NCBI RefSeq assembly: GCF_034190915.1
Contig: NW_026947504.1
Location: 64,693,474 to 64,757,473 of the forward strand
DNA from: Cavia porcellus
Taxonomy: Eukaryota; Chordata; Mammalia; Rodentia; Caviidae
Reading direction: 5' to 3'
Length of the DNA stretch: 64,000 bases
Numbering within the stretch: position 1 is the first letter of the stretch; every line of letters begins with the position of its first letter. The translations under genes were made by a program, and so were the position numbers. The notes under the pieces are model-generated. The model saw only the letters and a list, made by a program, of their open reading frames with translations, ran no database searches and was not told the origin of the DNA. Positions 1 through 11,869 of the stretch are shown in pieces.

Positions 1-826
1 TGGATTACTCACTTTCCCCAGCAATCCCTCCTCTCCTTTCAAACCTGAGCCTTTTCCTGTAATAAGAGCACAATATACTGCAACCAGGCATTTACTTGTC
101 CTGTCCATTTACTAGTCAGATTTATCTGTTCCACACGTGTTTAATACAACCAGAAAGCAGATACTAAAGACATGCAACCTGGATATAACTGGGGTCTCTC
201 TCGTGGCTATTTCCCTCAGGTATTCAAACTAAGTTATTAATTTGTCTAAAATAGTCAATTCTAGATTAGGAATGTGTATGTAGCTTTACAAATAAAATGC
301 AGAAGCATTCTCCTTACCTCCCCCAGTCCCACTTCCAGCCCAGGACACCCAGAACACCCCATCCTTTGTAGAAAGTCACTGCCATGTGAAGCCGCAAGCT
401 CCTAAGAGCAGTGTGACATTCCTTAGAGAGCCCAGAGTGGACAAAATTTTAAATAGCATTCATTTAAGACTTACTGGATGAAATCATAAGAGAAAACATT
501 ACATTCCGTTTCTCATTTCTCTGGTCACATTTTATTTCACATTGACAAAATTTATCATTTGAGGAAAGATAAAGTAGTTCACCTCAATCTTGGTGGCGAG
601 TTGATTATACTGTAGTCTTCTCACAAGTTGCAGTTAGCTCAAATGGCACCCTACAAGTAGAGAAATAAGTAAGTTTCCACGAAAAAAATCTAAACTTCAC
701 CTGTTTACAAAGTTTCATATACAGAATCCTGGTCAGGTCCTTAAATTGGCTGTGTAGTATTTTAATCTTAGGGCAATGCAGCATAATGTATATAGCACAA
801 CAGTCTGATTAACTCAAAATTACCAC
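1..826. other. Low-copy DNA, nothing recognised
   Basis: AT-rich sequence with short stop-riddled frames. I see no SINE, LTR or convincing exon. It could be intronic or a 3' flank of the gene driven leftward from the CpG island near 13.8 kb, but nothing in the sequence proves this. Confidence 0.4.
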
Positions 827-1232
827 TGTCCTTTTTATGATTACAGAGCTTGATAAGATTATATCCAAAAGATGAGAAGTATAAAACAAGAGGCCTTTAT
901 TCTGAGAACGCGGAGAGAGAAAACCAAAACACCCCCGACCACTGGAGTGCGGCTTTCTCTCTGGCGGACACGTGGCGTGGGGGGTATATAAGTAGCCTCG
1001 GCTTGGGGTGGAACCTAAGGGGGCATTAGGGATGCACGGGTAGCCCACTGGTCTTTGTGGGCGCCATAGGTAAATTCCCAGGGGCGGGAAGATGGAGTCA
1101 CAGGTAAATTCCTAGGGGTGGGGGAGACAGGAGCTCCTTGGTTCCGCCTCTAAGGCTCCACCGGCTACAGTGTCCTGTCTGGCCAAAACTTTCAGAGCTG
1201 AGGTGTTTAATAACTACATTTTCCAGGGGACA
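827..1232 (-). mobile_element. Solo LTR, reverse orientation
   Basis: The plus strand starts TGTCC and ends GGACA, a perfect 5-bp terminal inverted repeat. On the minus strand the order is start, TATATAA box (about 984-990), AATAAAGGCC polyadenylation signal (about 893-902), then a short T-rich U5. No target-site duplication is obvious and there is no internal retroviral sequence beside it. A second LTR at 29288-29624 has a similar U3/R layout (GAGGCTAC, AATAAAGG) and may be a diverged relative. Confidence 0.7.
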
Positions 1233-1263
1233 GTGACATCTGTGCTAGTATTACAAAAAAAGT

Positions 1264-1387
1264 GCTAGCTGGGCATGATGGCACACACCAGTAATCTCAG
1301 CTCTCTGAATTCTGAGGTCAGATAGCAAGTTCTAGCCCAATCTGGACAACTCAGCAAGCTATGGAGACTTTGAATCCAAAAAAAGCG
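1264..1387 (+). repeat. B1-like SINE
   Basis: Has the 7SL-derived left end (GCTGGGCATGATGGCACACACC) followed by a diverged body and a short A-rich tail. Old copy. Confidence 0.75.
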
Positions 1388-1394
1388 GGGGATG

Positions 1395-1800
1395 GGCATG
1401 CTGTTCCTGTTCTTTAGCTGAGACAAAATACCTGACAGCCAAGGTTAAAGGGAGAAAGGGTTATGCAGCTCAGTTTGTAGAGGTTTCACTCCATAATCGG
1501 CTGATTCCAAGGCAGGGTGGCATGTGCAGAGGAGACGGAGCTCATGGCAGCAGAATGTAGCAAGGCAGGCAAGCAGGGCATCTTTCCATCCCTTAATCTT
1601 ATCCAGGCTACTCACACCCTTAACCCAGGTGGCCTCGAAACTAGCACTGCACCACGAATCACTCCGTCACATACTCTAGAGTCAGCCACTTCTGAAACAG
1701 CTCCACCTATGACCCCATGAAGCTTTGAGAGGACCTCTGACACAAGACATAACGAAGGATGAGGCTCAGTGCAAAGCCCTTGGATTCATCCCTAACACTG
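1395..1800 (-). mobile_element. MaLR-like LTR remnant plus ID tail
   Basis: The plus strand reads CTGAGACAAAATACCTGACA and later CTCATGGCAGCAG. This is the typical reverse complement of the 3' half of rodent MaLR LTRs. The last ~60 bp (CAGTGCAAAGCCCTTGGATTC) are an old ID-type SINE remnant. Family assignment is from memory of the repeat class, not a search. Confidence 0.5.
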
Positions 1801-1856
1801 CAAAACAAACAAAAGGACATACTAAGTATCATGATTCTACCAATTTAAAGAATTAC

Positions 1857-1938
1857 AGCCGGGGATTTAGTTCAGTGGTGTAAGTGCCTGCCTGGCAAGC
1901 ACAAGGTCATGAGTTCAATCCCTGGTACCAAAAAAAGA
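1857..1938 (+). repeat. ID-like SINE
   Basis: tRNA-derived: GGGGATTTAGTTCAGTGG (A box), GAGTTCAATCC (B box), then GGTACC and an A-tail. Confidence 0.85.
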
Positions 1939-2202
1939 ATTATAAAGTATATACTGCCAAGTCAATAAGCTAAACCCAGTACAATCATTAAAAGTTAATT
2001 AGGATTTGATCTCATAAAATCTACATCAGGCTTAAAAATCATGGGCTCAACAATGACTCAAAAATCCAAGGTTAAGAAAAACAATATTAGGACAGTGCTG
2101 ATATTTTATGACATCTATTAAACTTACCTAAAACTAAAAAAGAAGTACTAACATATTTGTTCTGTCTAGATTTCATGTTAAAGGACTATGTAAGTTCATT
2201 AA

Positions 2203-2365
2203 TTTGTTTTGTTTTGTGTTGCTTCTTTGAGGCAAGTTCTCACTATGCAGTTCAGATTAGCCTCACACTCACTATGTAGCACAGGCTGGCCTCGAACTCG
2301 AAATCCTTCTGCCTTAGTCTCCCGAGCACTGGGATTACAGGCATGCATCACTACACCTGACTTCA
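2203..2365 (-). repeat. B1-like SINE
   Basis: Reverse-strand B1: CTATGTAGCACAGGCTGGCCTCGAACTC and GGGATTACAGGCATGC are visible on the plus strand. It contains the internal duplicated segment (two CTCACTATG.AG units) seen in most B1 copies here. Confidence 0.85.
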
Positions 2366-2870
2366 TCTAATTTTCATTTAAATCACCATTCTAGAGGTTG
2401 CAGAGTATTCCAGATGCTTTAAATAGTAGGATGTGAATGATTCGCTTGAATTGGTGATAAGGAAGAATCCTTATCTGGAGGCATACACCCTGGTGAGCAC
2501 TCAGCAGTGCTTAACCAGTATCCTAAGAAAGTGCCTTTCCATCTTGTGGAACTAGTCACACTCCAAATGGTAGCCACTGCCGCAGAAGCATCCCAGGGAA
2601 ACATGTCAACAAGAAGTGTAATACAACTAAACCATGTGCTCACTCCCAAATTCAAAACAAACAAAAGCCAACAAAAATATTCCCTGGAAGCTTTAGCTGT
2701 ACTACCTACATTATAAAACAATATATAATGTATAACTACAATTTTAAAAAGAAAATAGGCCAAAACATCTCCCTAAAAAGATTACCAGTAACATTTTCTT
2801 TCTTTTCATTTTTAAAATATATTCCCACATTTTTAGAATACTATATGATCAGTAAAAATAAATGCTTGAG
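2366..2870. other. Unassigned low-copy DNA
   Basis: No recognised repeat or gene. Short overlapping frames occur on both strands but show no domain. Confidence 0.35.
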
Positions 2871-3025
2871 TTGGGCAAAGGATCTTATGCCTGGAAAGCT
2901 GAGGCAGAAGAAACACAAGCTCAAACCAATTCAGGCAAATTAGTAACTTACCCAGATCCACTCTAGGATTGAGGAGAGAGCTCAATGCAAAAGTTCTGGG
3001 TTTAATCCTCAATATCACAAAAAAC
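2871..3025 (+). repeat. Degenerate B1+ID dimeric SINE
   Basis: B1 remnant (AAGCTGAGGCAG) followed by an ID-type half (GAGAGAGCTCAATGCAAAAG, TTTAATCCTCAATATCAC). One of the old dimers. Confidence 0.5.
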
Positions 3026-3221
3026 AAATGTTTTAAATGAAATGAATGTTACATTACTCGTATTATGTTTTGCTTCCTGAGCTGTTAAAATTTTTAAAAT
3101 ATATTCTTTCTATAGATAATACAACCTAGAGTGGTAGAATATCAGGCAAAATCTGTAAAACAAAATATAAATGTAAAAGATGAGAATTTAAAATGTTATA
3201 CAGGCACGATGGTACAAGACT

Positions 3222-3515
3222 TATTAGTCAGCTTTTCCATTGCTGGGACACAATACCCCAAACCCACAACTTAAAAGGAGAGGTAATTTAGCTCATGGTT
3301 TCAGGGGACTGAGTACGCGTTTACTTGGCTCTGGGGCATAAACGTCATGGTGGAAAGGTATGGCGAGGCAAAGGGCCTTAGTTCATGACGACTGAGCAGC
3401 AGACCAGGCAAGCAGCAGCAGAGGCAAGAAGTATAGACCCCAAGGTCACGCCCCCACCCAGACACACCCAGAAACTCTGTAACTGATCCCAGGACCAGAT
3501 CCCACACCCTATACA
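3222..3515 (-). mobile_element. MaLR-like LTR fragment
   Basis: The plus strand shows CATTGCTGGGACACAATACC, ATTTAGCTCATGGTTTCAG, and CATGGTGGAAAGGTATGGCG. This is the usual reverse-strand order of a rodent MaLR LTR. It is truncated on the right and has no intact ends. Confidence 0.55.
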
Positions 3516-3821
3516 TACCTCAACCACCACAATCGCAATTGCATTTCTGGTATACACCCAGAAGAATGAAAAACAGGAACTTACATAGTTGTATACCAAT
3601 GATCGTAGCAGTATTATTTACAACAGCCAAAACAGTCATTGACAGATGAATGGAAAAATAAAACGTGTACACACATACAGTGGACTACAACTCTGCCTTG
3701 GGAAGGAAACTGATACACACTACAACATAGATGAATCTTGAAGTTACTATGTTAATGTGAAATAATCCAGCACAAAAGGACAAATGTCGCATGATTCACT
3801 TGTATAAGGTACCCTAGAACC

Positions 3822-3948
3822 TGGGCATGGTGGCACAGGCTTGTAACACCAGCACTTAGGAGGCTGAGAAAGGAGGGTCACCACCAGCTGGGGCCAGCCT
3901 GGACTAAGCAGTAAGTTCAGTGCTGATCTGAACTGCGCATCTCAAAAA
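3822..3948 (+). repeat. B1-like SINE
   Basis: CTGGGCATGGTGGCACAGGC start, then CACTTAGGAGGCTGAGAAAGG. Diverged. Confidence 0.75.
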
Positions 3949-3949
3949 C

Positions 3950-5670
3950 AAGTGAGTGAATGAAGAAAGAACTCTAGGACAGTCAAATCCACAGACAGCA
4001 GAGTGGCAGCTGCAAGAACTAAGGACTGGTGGAAACAGGATCTTGTCACTAAATGAGCACACTGCTTCACTTCAGGATGAGGGGAAAGTCCTAGAGAGAG
4101 GTGGCGACAGCCCCACCACAACGGCAACGCACAGTTACTGAACTGTACTCTTAAAATGGTAAGTATCATATAATGTACGTTTTACATTTATAATTTAAAA
4201 ATTATAGTTTTTAAAACCAAATAATTACCCTATGGAGTAATTAATAAACACAAAGATATATTTTAAAAATACAATGTAGAAAAGTCCTAAAAATTGCTGT
4301 TGGAAAAGTACAATCATACTTCATTAATTCTGTCTTGGAAACACAGAGTCAGATTAGGGATATTCTGAATGAAACAAAAACAGCTTCTTAGAACTTTCCA
4401 GCACATATGACAGTCAAAACTAAACTCAATGAACTGCTAAGATGACAGGTCTTCCAGAGCTTGATAATCATAACAATGATGAGCTGTAATTAGCATTCTA
4501 ATAATATTAAATTGTTACTTCTCAAGTACTTCACTAAGATAGTAATTTTCTTTGCTATCTTGATAAAATGCTACTCATTTTATCAAGGAAAAACCTCATA
4601 CATAGCACTGACTCGTGTAATAAATGATTATTTTTAACTGCATGGAGATAAAGCAAGGGCTGAAGAACAGAAAATATAAATGCAAGCAGAGGTAGAAAAA
4701 AACACCCTTCACCAACACGAATTTCTGTATTTTCTTTGGCACTTGAAAACACATCCTGTATCCCAGATAGACTTCCTCCACACCCATTAGTACTACAGAT
4801 CAATATCCCACTCCCTGGATGGCTTTTCCTGGTGACGGCACTGTTCTTGAGAGTTTGTGGCAGAGGAAAAGAAAAGGTCATTTTACTTTATAGTCTAAAA
4901 AGCAAGTTCAGTTAGGACGACAAATAAAGGTCTTTCAATTTTAGAAATCTGCATTTAGAACTCGAGGGCTAAAGGAACAGAATACAATCATTTGATTCCT
5001 CTAAGAGCACATTTTACTTTCCCCTAGGAGCCATGTTTCAAGGGAAGATAGGAGAAGATTTTACTTAGCAAAAACATACATTTGAAGACATTTGTGAAGT
5101 TTGAAAGTCAGGAAATAAAGAGACAAACAGTACGGGAAAATTTTGTTTTCGATGAAATAATGGTCTTGATATTAAAACTAGAAATTTAGGGTTGACTTAC
5201 GAACATATGGCTTCTACCCAGATCTCGCCCTTCCCTATTCTGACCAAGCACGTGGCACCAGGAGACCGATGGCTGCTAAGAAGACTGTAACTCTGGACCT
5301 GCCTTTTGCTAACCTGAAAATTTTCTAGAAAAGAGATCAAAAAGCGGTACGGCAACTCTTCAGAGCTGGTCAACACCTACATTCTGGTATCATGAGTGGA
5401 GCGTGAAGTGAGTTGACACCACCTTTACTGTGGAAATTCAACCTCAGGGATGCTCTTAAAATGACCTAAACATCCTTCAGCATACCTGCAATAGTCAGGT
5501 TTGGACTGTTAGAAACAATAACACTAAATATGCAAAATTATTTCTTTTCTAATTGCAAGAAGCTTGTTAACTAAGGAACTTGAGCATATTCTTAAGATTT
5601 CTAACAGGGTCCTTTGACTTTATAAACTGAAAGGGTGAGGCTTTTAGCTATCAGTTTAATTTTCTAAACT
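3950..5670. other. Low-copy block, possible leftward exons
   Basis: No recognised repeat over 1.7 kb. On the minus strand two splice-bounded segments are possible. One is 5272-5201, with acceptor CTTCTTAGCAG and donor GTAAGT. The other is 4845-4713, with a pyrimidine-rich acceptor ending CTCAAG and the weaker donor GTGAAG. Both are open in a shared phase-0 reading, but I do not recognise the peptide. Segment 5220-5470 also has open stretches on the plus strand, so the coding strand is not decided. Confidence 0.2.
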
Positions 5671-5755
5671 GGGGCTGGGGATTTAGCTCAGTGGCTCAAG
5701 TGCTTGCCTGGTAAGTGCAAGGTCATCAGTTCAATCTCCAGTACCCCCCCAAAAT
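5671..5755 (+). repeat. ID-like SINE
   Basis: GGGGCTGGGGATTTAGCTCA start, AGTTCAATCTCCAGTACC end. The tail is C7 then A-rich, so it is degraded. Confidence 0.85.
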
Positions 5756-6245
5756 TCTAAATTGCATGAAAATAGTAATTTATTTATAAATAATGAAATA
5801 CTGAAAGTCTATCATGCCTCCAAAATAAGCACTATTATATAATAATGTGAACAAAACAACAGCATAAATTACTGATTCTTTTGCAATCACCCCAAATACC
5901 AAGAATACCCCAATTGTGATCCCTGCCTCTGAAGAGCTGAAAATCTAAGAGTCAGATCCTAAGTGAATAATTAAGCAAACAGGGATATAACACATGAAAA
6001 TATATAGTCCATATAAGATGTTATGTATTAAATAGGAAAAATTTTTTGCAAAATAGTGACAACCATAACAAATTGTACACTCCTAAAAACTGTTAAGATA
6101 TCTTAGAAACCAAACTCTCTACATTCTGACAGAAATGTAAGCCTTTCCTCAGTGAAGACTACCTAGTTTCCTCTAGAACAAAGGGTTGTCACAGTGTTCT
6201 TTTTTTATCAATGGAAGCTCCCACTACACCACAAACAACACAGCC
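5756..6245. other. AT-rich DNA, nothing recognised
   Basis: No repeat or reading frame that I can support. Confidence 0.35.
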
Positions 6246-6425
6246 ATTTTTTCCCCAGGACTGAAAATTGAACTCTGGGCCTTCGTCCTGAGCTGCATCC
6301 CCAGTCCTCTTGCTGATTTTTGAGACAGGGTCTCGCTAAATTGCCTAGACTGGACTAAAACTCATGATCCTCCTGCTTCAGCCTCCAAAATACTGGAATT
6401 ACAGGCACTGCCTACCACATCCAGT
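6246..6425 (-). repeat. B1+ID dimeric SINE, reverse
   Basis: The ID part (CCAGGACTGAAAATTGAACTC ... GCATCCCCAG) is followed by B1 (GAGACAGGGTCTCGCTAAATTGCC ... GGAATTACAGGC). On the minus strand the order is B1 then ID, the same fused layout as other old copies. Confidence 0.75.
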
Positions 6426-7635
6426 TCTTCCTTACTTTTAAGTACATTATATTTAAACTTTCAAATCAAAGATTTCTGGGGTTTAGGGTAAGCTTTCTGG
6501 AATACAACCTATAACTTATGCTGAGGTAAGAGCAATTCAAAACACTTCTTGAATTACTGAAAAACCACGTTACTCACGCCTACTTTTATACCTGTTCTGA
6601 TGGACTTTCAGAAACTAAGCAAATGCTTAGTCCAGTTAAGTGGAGACAGAATCAGCTTCAAATATTTCAAAACAAAAATATACCTTAAACTATTTCATCC
6701 ATTCTATATGGGCTTCAAATAAAAGGCAAAGTTCCAGAGATCTGTTGGAACACTAATTCTGTCACTGCCTTAAGCTGCTGGAACAGTTGCTCTCCATTTC
6801 TCTTTTTCAAGTTGACAGAACTACAAGAATAAAAGGAAAAGAATATCCCGAATTCTGACAAATTCCACAAGACCAAGAAGCCTGAAAATCAGCAATCCTA
6901 AAAGAGTTTGTCAGCCCTGATAAAAATACAGCCGAAGCCACCTGTCAGGTATCTGAAGATCACGCTACCACTGTCACACCATTTCCCAACACTGACTGAC
7001 ACTACCCTTTACTACTTTTGTTGAAATGCGCTCCTATTGTACAGGAAAATGTGCGGCCCCACAACTGTCAATTCCCAACAGCCAAAAAGTTACATGACTT
7101 GAAGCACAGCTCTCCACAGAGACCCTGGAAGTGTCTCTTCAGCCTTGTCACCTGTAAGGTTGCTTTCTTGTCACTGCCCATTAGCTTCTGGCAATTCCAG
7201 GACACAGAGTATCTGACGGCTCACTGTAAATCAAGAAATAATTCTATGGAAGCTATGTGCTCAGGCTGGAGACGTAACCCAAGTGGCAATAATATTCAAG
7301 CAAAAAATAACATACTGGGTTGTGAGGGTGATCTCACAAAAAGCACTGCTGTTCCGGATACTTTTTGCAAAAGGAAACCAAGAGTCTCAATATATTTCTG
7401 TGATTTTTGATCTGTTTTATCACACATTTAGGTGTCACACAATACACTGAACAAAAACAGATAGATCAAAGATTTAAAGAAACTCATATAACACAGTAAT
7501 ACTTTTTTTTCCCAATGAGTTCAAGGTTGGGGTAGAGGGGGCCAAGTTTAAACCTACCTATGGTTTCATGAACTATCCTACAGGAATGTTCTGGAACTCA
7601 TTTGTGTGTTAGTCATAGTGCTGTGTGTATGTGTG
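6426..7635. other. Low-copy DNA with one open frame
   Basis: A 130-codon plus-strand frame lies at 7018-7410, but its composition is ordinary and it has no recognisable domain or splice context. I do not call it a gene. No repeats recognised. Confidence 0.35.
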
Positions 7636-7639
7636 TTTT

Positions 7640-7775
7640 GGGTTGGGTTTTTTGTTGTTGTTTTTTTTTTTTTTTTTGGTACTACGGTTGGGTTTTGTGA
7701 CACAATCTCATTATGTTACCCAGACTGGTCTAGAACTTATAGGTTTTGATGATTCTTCCACTTCAGCCCTCCCAA
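7640..7775 (-). repeat. B1-like SINE, diverged
   Basis: A poly-T stretch precedes GACACAATCTCATTATGTTACCC and GACTGGTCTAGAACTT on the plus strand. Confidence 0.7.
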
Positions 7776-7787
7776 GTATGTGGAAAT

Positions 7788-7860
7788 AGGGCCGGGGATT
7801 CAGCTTAGTGGTGAGTGCAAGATGGTGCATTTGATCCCTGGTACAAAAAAAGAAAAAAAT
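7788..7860 (+). repeat. ID-like SINE, internally deleted
   Basis: GCCGGGGATTCAGCTTAGTGG, then GCATTTGATCCCTGGTAC and an A-tail. About 10 bp of the middle is missing compared with other copies. Confidence 0.75.
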
Positions 7861-9340
7861 CAAACGAAGTATGCAGAACTACATGTACACACCAATGCAC
7901 TACACTATACAAAAAAGTATCAAATGTACCCTGTGATACGCTAAAGCCAAAAAAAATTAGAACACTGTGCAGACAAAACCATGAACTCTACTCATTCAGT
8001 AAATGTTTACCAAACGTCCTTGGGTAAACAATGCACAGGCCACCCCAAAACCCCTTGTCTTCAGCAGGGCTTCCATGGGGTGCGGGGATCTGGACACACA
8101 CAGATGCTCACATACTAGGACCAGCACTGATGAGGAAGTTTAGAAGCTGTAGAAGCTTAGAACTGGGTGACACCTAGAACAGTGAGCACATGAGCCAGGT
8201 GAACATCTGAGGGAAGGACTGAAAGACAGTATGGACACAGCCAAGCAGTTCAAGCTTGGTCCTCGAAGCCACACATAATCCCTAAAGGGCAAGGAGGGGG
8301 CATGGTCCTGTGTAGGTCTCTGAAGATTACGCTGACCAAATGTGGGGACGAGATAGAGTGAGGAGTGTTGAGGGTCAGTAAGGAAAATACATCAATCCAG
8401 GAAAGAAAAGACTAGATGCCTACACAAGAGCAAGGGAAAATGCTGGACTCGCCTGTGGATGGTGGACAAGGGGAATGGCAGTCAAAGCTTACTCAGATGG
8501 TCCACCTGAGCACACCGGGCTGCCACAGGCCCAACAGAAAACACACAGGCTCCAAGGGCGTGAATTCCACTCTAGACATTTTAAGGCTTAGGTACCCGCA
8601 GGATGTCAAGGCAGATACATCTAGACAAATTTACAAATCTGATTTCAAGAGAGAGATCTAGTCTGGAGATTTGGAAATCTTACAAGAAGTCACCCACCTG
8701 ACATCTGATCATTTGACAAGATACTCCACCCAATCAGAAGTGCAGAGGATCCTGGCAGAACTCAAGAAACCCCAAAAGGAAAGGGATCTCTTTCAGAAGA
8801 GAACAGAGAACAGAAAGAACAGAGAGAGAAGGAAAACCAGCAGAGTCCAGCGTCATGATTCAGGGACACGAGAATCACAAACCAGGAGAACGCCAGTGTC
8901 AAATGCTGCCGAGAGACCAAACAAGGGAAGTGCCTCGGGCTCTAACAAGGACAACCGCCACTGACCTCAAGGAGTCTCATGAGGTTGTGGGCAGAGTCAC
9001 ACATGGGCGGAGGACAATGTGAAAGGTAAAGGAAAGGAAACACTGAATATAAACAGCTTGTTCCAGAAATTCAGTTGTGAAAGAAAACAAACTGGGTAAC
9101 TGCAGAATAAAACAGAGTTGAGGGACAATTTGTGGTAACCGTCTCATTGGAACCACATTAGACTTCAATGTTTAAGGGCTAATAAAAGAGCCCACAGAGA
9201 GAAGTCAAAGACAGGACGGGATACAACAAGCAAGTGAGGTTCCTGCAAAGATGTGAGAGAAGCTACAGATAGGGAAAGAATCTTCCATCCCAACACAAGA
9301 AGAGGGAGAGAGAATTAGGGTCAAAACAAGTTTAAATAAA
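7861..9340. other. Unassigned; possible ancient repeat
   Basis: Segment ~8100-8400 (GGTCCTCGAAGCC, AAGATTACGCTGACC, ATCCAGGAAAG) resembles the body of an old mammal-wide interspersed repeat, possibly LINE2-derived. Two plus-strand frames (8416-8661, 8671-8964) lie next to it but have no domains, and I read them as non-coding. Confidence 0.3.
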
Positions 9341-9344
9341 AACT

Positions 9345-9538
9345 GACTAGCTGGACCTGATGGCTCATACCTGTAATCCCAGCGCTCTGAGCAAAGGGAG
9401 GAGGATCACAGAGTCAGGCCCAATCCAGGCAAACGTGTGACTTAGCAAGGCCCTGTCTCACAATAAATATTTAAGGTGTTGGAACTGCAGGTCAGGGAAA
9501 AGGCCCTGGGTTCAACCCCAGGACTGCGAAGAAGAAAA
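9345..9538 (+). repeat. B1+ID dimeric SINE
   Basis: B1 half (TGTAATCCCAGCGCTCTGAG ... CCCTGTCTCACAATAAA) joined to an ID half (GGAACTGCAGGTCAGGG ... GGGTTCAACCCCAGGACTGC). Confidence 0.8.
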
Positions 9539-9687
9539 GTTTAAATGCTAGGAGCCAGGTGCTAAAGAAATATTCACCCATGTTCTCTCTTCTGTATTAT
9601 ACATGTCCACCAGCAATACACAAATGTTCCAATTTCTCCATATCCTTGCTAACCCTTATTTTTGTCTTTTTAATGGACCCATCGGAG

Positions 9688-9832
9688 GCTGGGTATGGTG
9701 ACACACACCTGTAATCACAGCACTGGGGAGGCTGAGGCAGGAGTATCGCCAGGAGTTTGAGACCAGCCTCCATTGTGAGTTCAAGGCTGACTTGAACTAC
9801 ATAGCAAACCCTGTGGGGGGAGGGGGGAATGA
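9688..9832 (+). repeat. B1-like SINE
   Basis: GGCTGGGTATGGTGACACACACC start, AGGCTGAGGCAGGAG, and TGAGTTCAAGGCTGACTTGAAC internal duplication. Confidence 0.85.
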
Positions 9833-9839
9833 GCCATCC

Positions 9840-11160
9840 TAGTGTGTAAGGTGGTATCTTGGCATTCTCTTCAGAGGTCACCTAATTTTCCCTGTAAAGA
9901 GATAAGATATTCAGTTAAGAGAAAGAACAATAAAATGTAGAGTGCAACAATTTGGGGTAAATAAAAACAAAGAAAAAATGGGTAGAGAAATCTAAAGGAG
10001 CAACCAAGGAGGATGGAAAAGAACACTGGTCAGGAAAACCCAGCAAGTTGAACTCAGAACAAGTCCAAGACCACAGGCTCTCGAAGTACCCTTGATACCC
10101 AGTAAGATTTTCCCGGAAGTTATAAAGTTGATATAACCAGACCTGGAAAAGAAAGTTCCTCAACAGATTTTCTCATTTAAAGACAGATAGATGTGCTGCT
10201 GAAGAACCCACCATTTTGTTTGCTTAAATTTGTGTAACACACACTTTAGAAATGTTTGCTTAGGATTCACTCTCCCTGTACTTTGAAAGTGGAGCATCTC
10301 TCATACATACGTTCAGTGAAGATCTACCATCTCTACTGGGTGGGTTTACAACTCTAAACACAGTGCTAACTTCATCAAATGCCAAACTGCAAAAACATCA
10401 CACATCCATCATTCCAATAATGATCAGTTCTTTAAAACACCTCAGATCATGGAGACACAAAATGTTCACTACAAACTGATAATCACATACATAAAGGTAG
10501 TGCCCAAGATCACAAAACAAATGATAATTCTGATTTAACCCATTATCTTGCAAAGTATGAGATATGTCACAATTTTCAGTTTAATTCAACAAATACATTT
10601 CTATGTGCTATGCAACACAGATTTAATTAATTTAGAGATTTACCACTAAATCATGCTATGTTGCCCACAATTTTGTATCACATTTTGGGAATAACTCATA
10701 CCATAACTGTTACCAAGGGTAACTTACATCCCAATACCCAGTGGCTTAAAACAAAACCAGTATTTTATTTATCTTGGATCTGTGTTTTAGGTGTATTCGG
10801 CTAAGGTTACTCACAAAGTTGCAAGCAGGGCAGTCCAATTATGGCTCCTCCTTACCTAGCATGACCAAAGCTCCTATACCCAGTACTTCCATTGTTGTGG
10901 AAGCTCAAGCTGCCATATTTCTTAGGCACTAAGTCCAGATCGGCACAGTATCACTTCTACCACCTTTTCTGTTGGTCAAAAGAAGTCACTAGGCCAGCCT
11001 AGATTCAAATGAAGTAGAAACAGATTCAGTCCTAATGGAAAGAGCAAGTAGGCAAGCAAAGGCTAGGAAGGGAATTGTTGGTGGTCATCTCTGGAAAGAA
11101 CCCACCACATCTGCAAGGACCACCCCTGGAGAGCTTCACTATACCAACTAGTTTAGGATG
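9840..11160. other. Low-copy DNA with an old interspersed repeat
   Basis: Around 10680-10920 the pattern CATAACTGTTACC ... CAGTGGCTTAAAACAAAACC ... TTACTCACAAAGTTGCAAGC resembles an old mammalian repeat that I cannot place in a family. The rest is unrecognised. Confidence 0.3.
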
Positions 11161-11535
11161 GAAACATCTGAGAAGGGATAACCTTTGTCTACTTGCTAAA
11201 CTTTTTCTTAAGCATCAGAAAGACTATCCCAGCAAAGAGCTAACCATGTGAATAATTTTTTTTAAAAAGCCATAAAATCTCCCTTTGTGGGGCTGCAGGA
11301 AGGACTGACATCACACTTCAGGAAAGGTCTGCGAATAGACTTCTGCAGAGTAGATCACTTTCTTAAGCCATTTCACACCTCACATACAATTTGCTATTAT
11401 GCATGCATGGGTATAACGTCATTTTAAGTGTATCTAATACTTAAACGGAAGTATTCCTATTATTTAAACGCTTTCTGCTCAAATTACCTAAACTCAAGAG
11501 TCAAATAGATTTGGATAACTTCACTAACAAGCTTC
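11161..11535. other. Nothing recognised
   Basis: AT-rich, no frame or repeat that I can support. Confidence 0.3.
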
Positions 11536-11537
11536 TT

Positions 11538-11700
11538 TTTTTGTTTTGGCTTGGTTTTTTTCAGATAGGGTTTCACTTTGCAGTTTATGCTGACCTTGAA
11601 CTCACTATGTAGCCCAGACTGGCCTTGAACTCAAGAAATCTTCCTGCCTCAACTTCCTGAGTGCTGGGATTACAGATATGCGTCACCACACCCAGTCCAC
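11538..11700 (-). repeat. B1-like SINE
   Basis: The plus strand shows the reverse-complement B1 with both duplicated units (TGACCTTGAACTCACTATG, CTGGCCTTGAACTCAAG) and GGGATTACAG. Confidence 0.9.
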
Positions 11701-11735
11701 TTCCTCCTTGAGTTGAGGAGCCAGTATCAAGAGAT

Positions 11736-11868
11736 TTTGTTAGCCAGGCATGGTGGCATACGCCTGTAATCATAGCACTTGGGACTGAAGCAAAATTTCT
11801 CCAGTTTACGGCCTGCCTGGACTAATTTAGTGAGTTTATGGTAATCTCAAATGAAAAACCTAAACAAA
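11736..11868 (+). repeat. B1-like SINE
   Basis: TTAGCCAGGCATGGTGGCATACGCC start, diverged 3' half. Confidence 0.75.
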
Positions 11869-11869
11869 A

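Noticed and set aside
1857..1938. tRNA gene
   Set aside because: A/B boxes belong to an ID SINE with A-tail; no cloverleaf 3' half. The same applies to all other ID copies.
5200..5480. Processed pseudogene on the plus strand
   Set aside because: Open stretches in more than one frame but no protein recognised; kept only as an alternative to the minus-strand exon idea.
7018..7410. 130-codon frame
   Set aside because: No domain, no splice or promoter context, codon pattern ordinary.
8416..8964. Two adjacent plus-strand frames
   Set aside because: Lie beside what looks like an ancient repeat; charged low-information sequence with no family.
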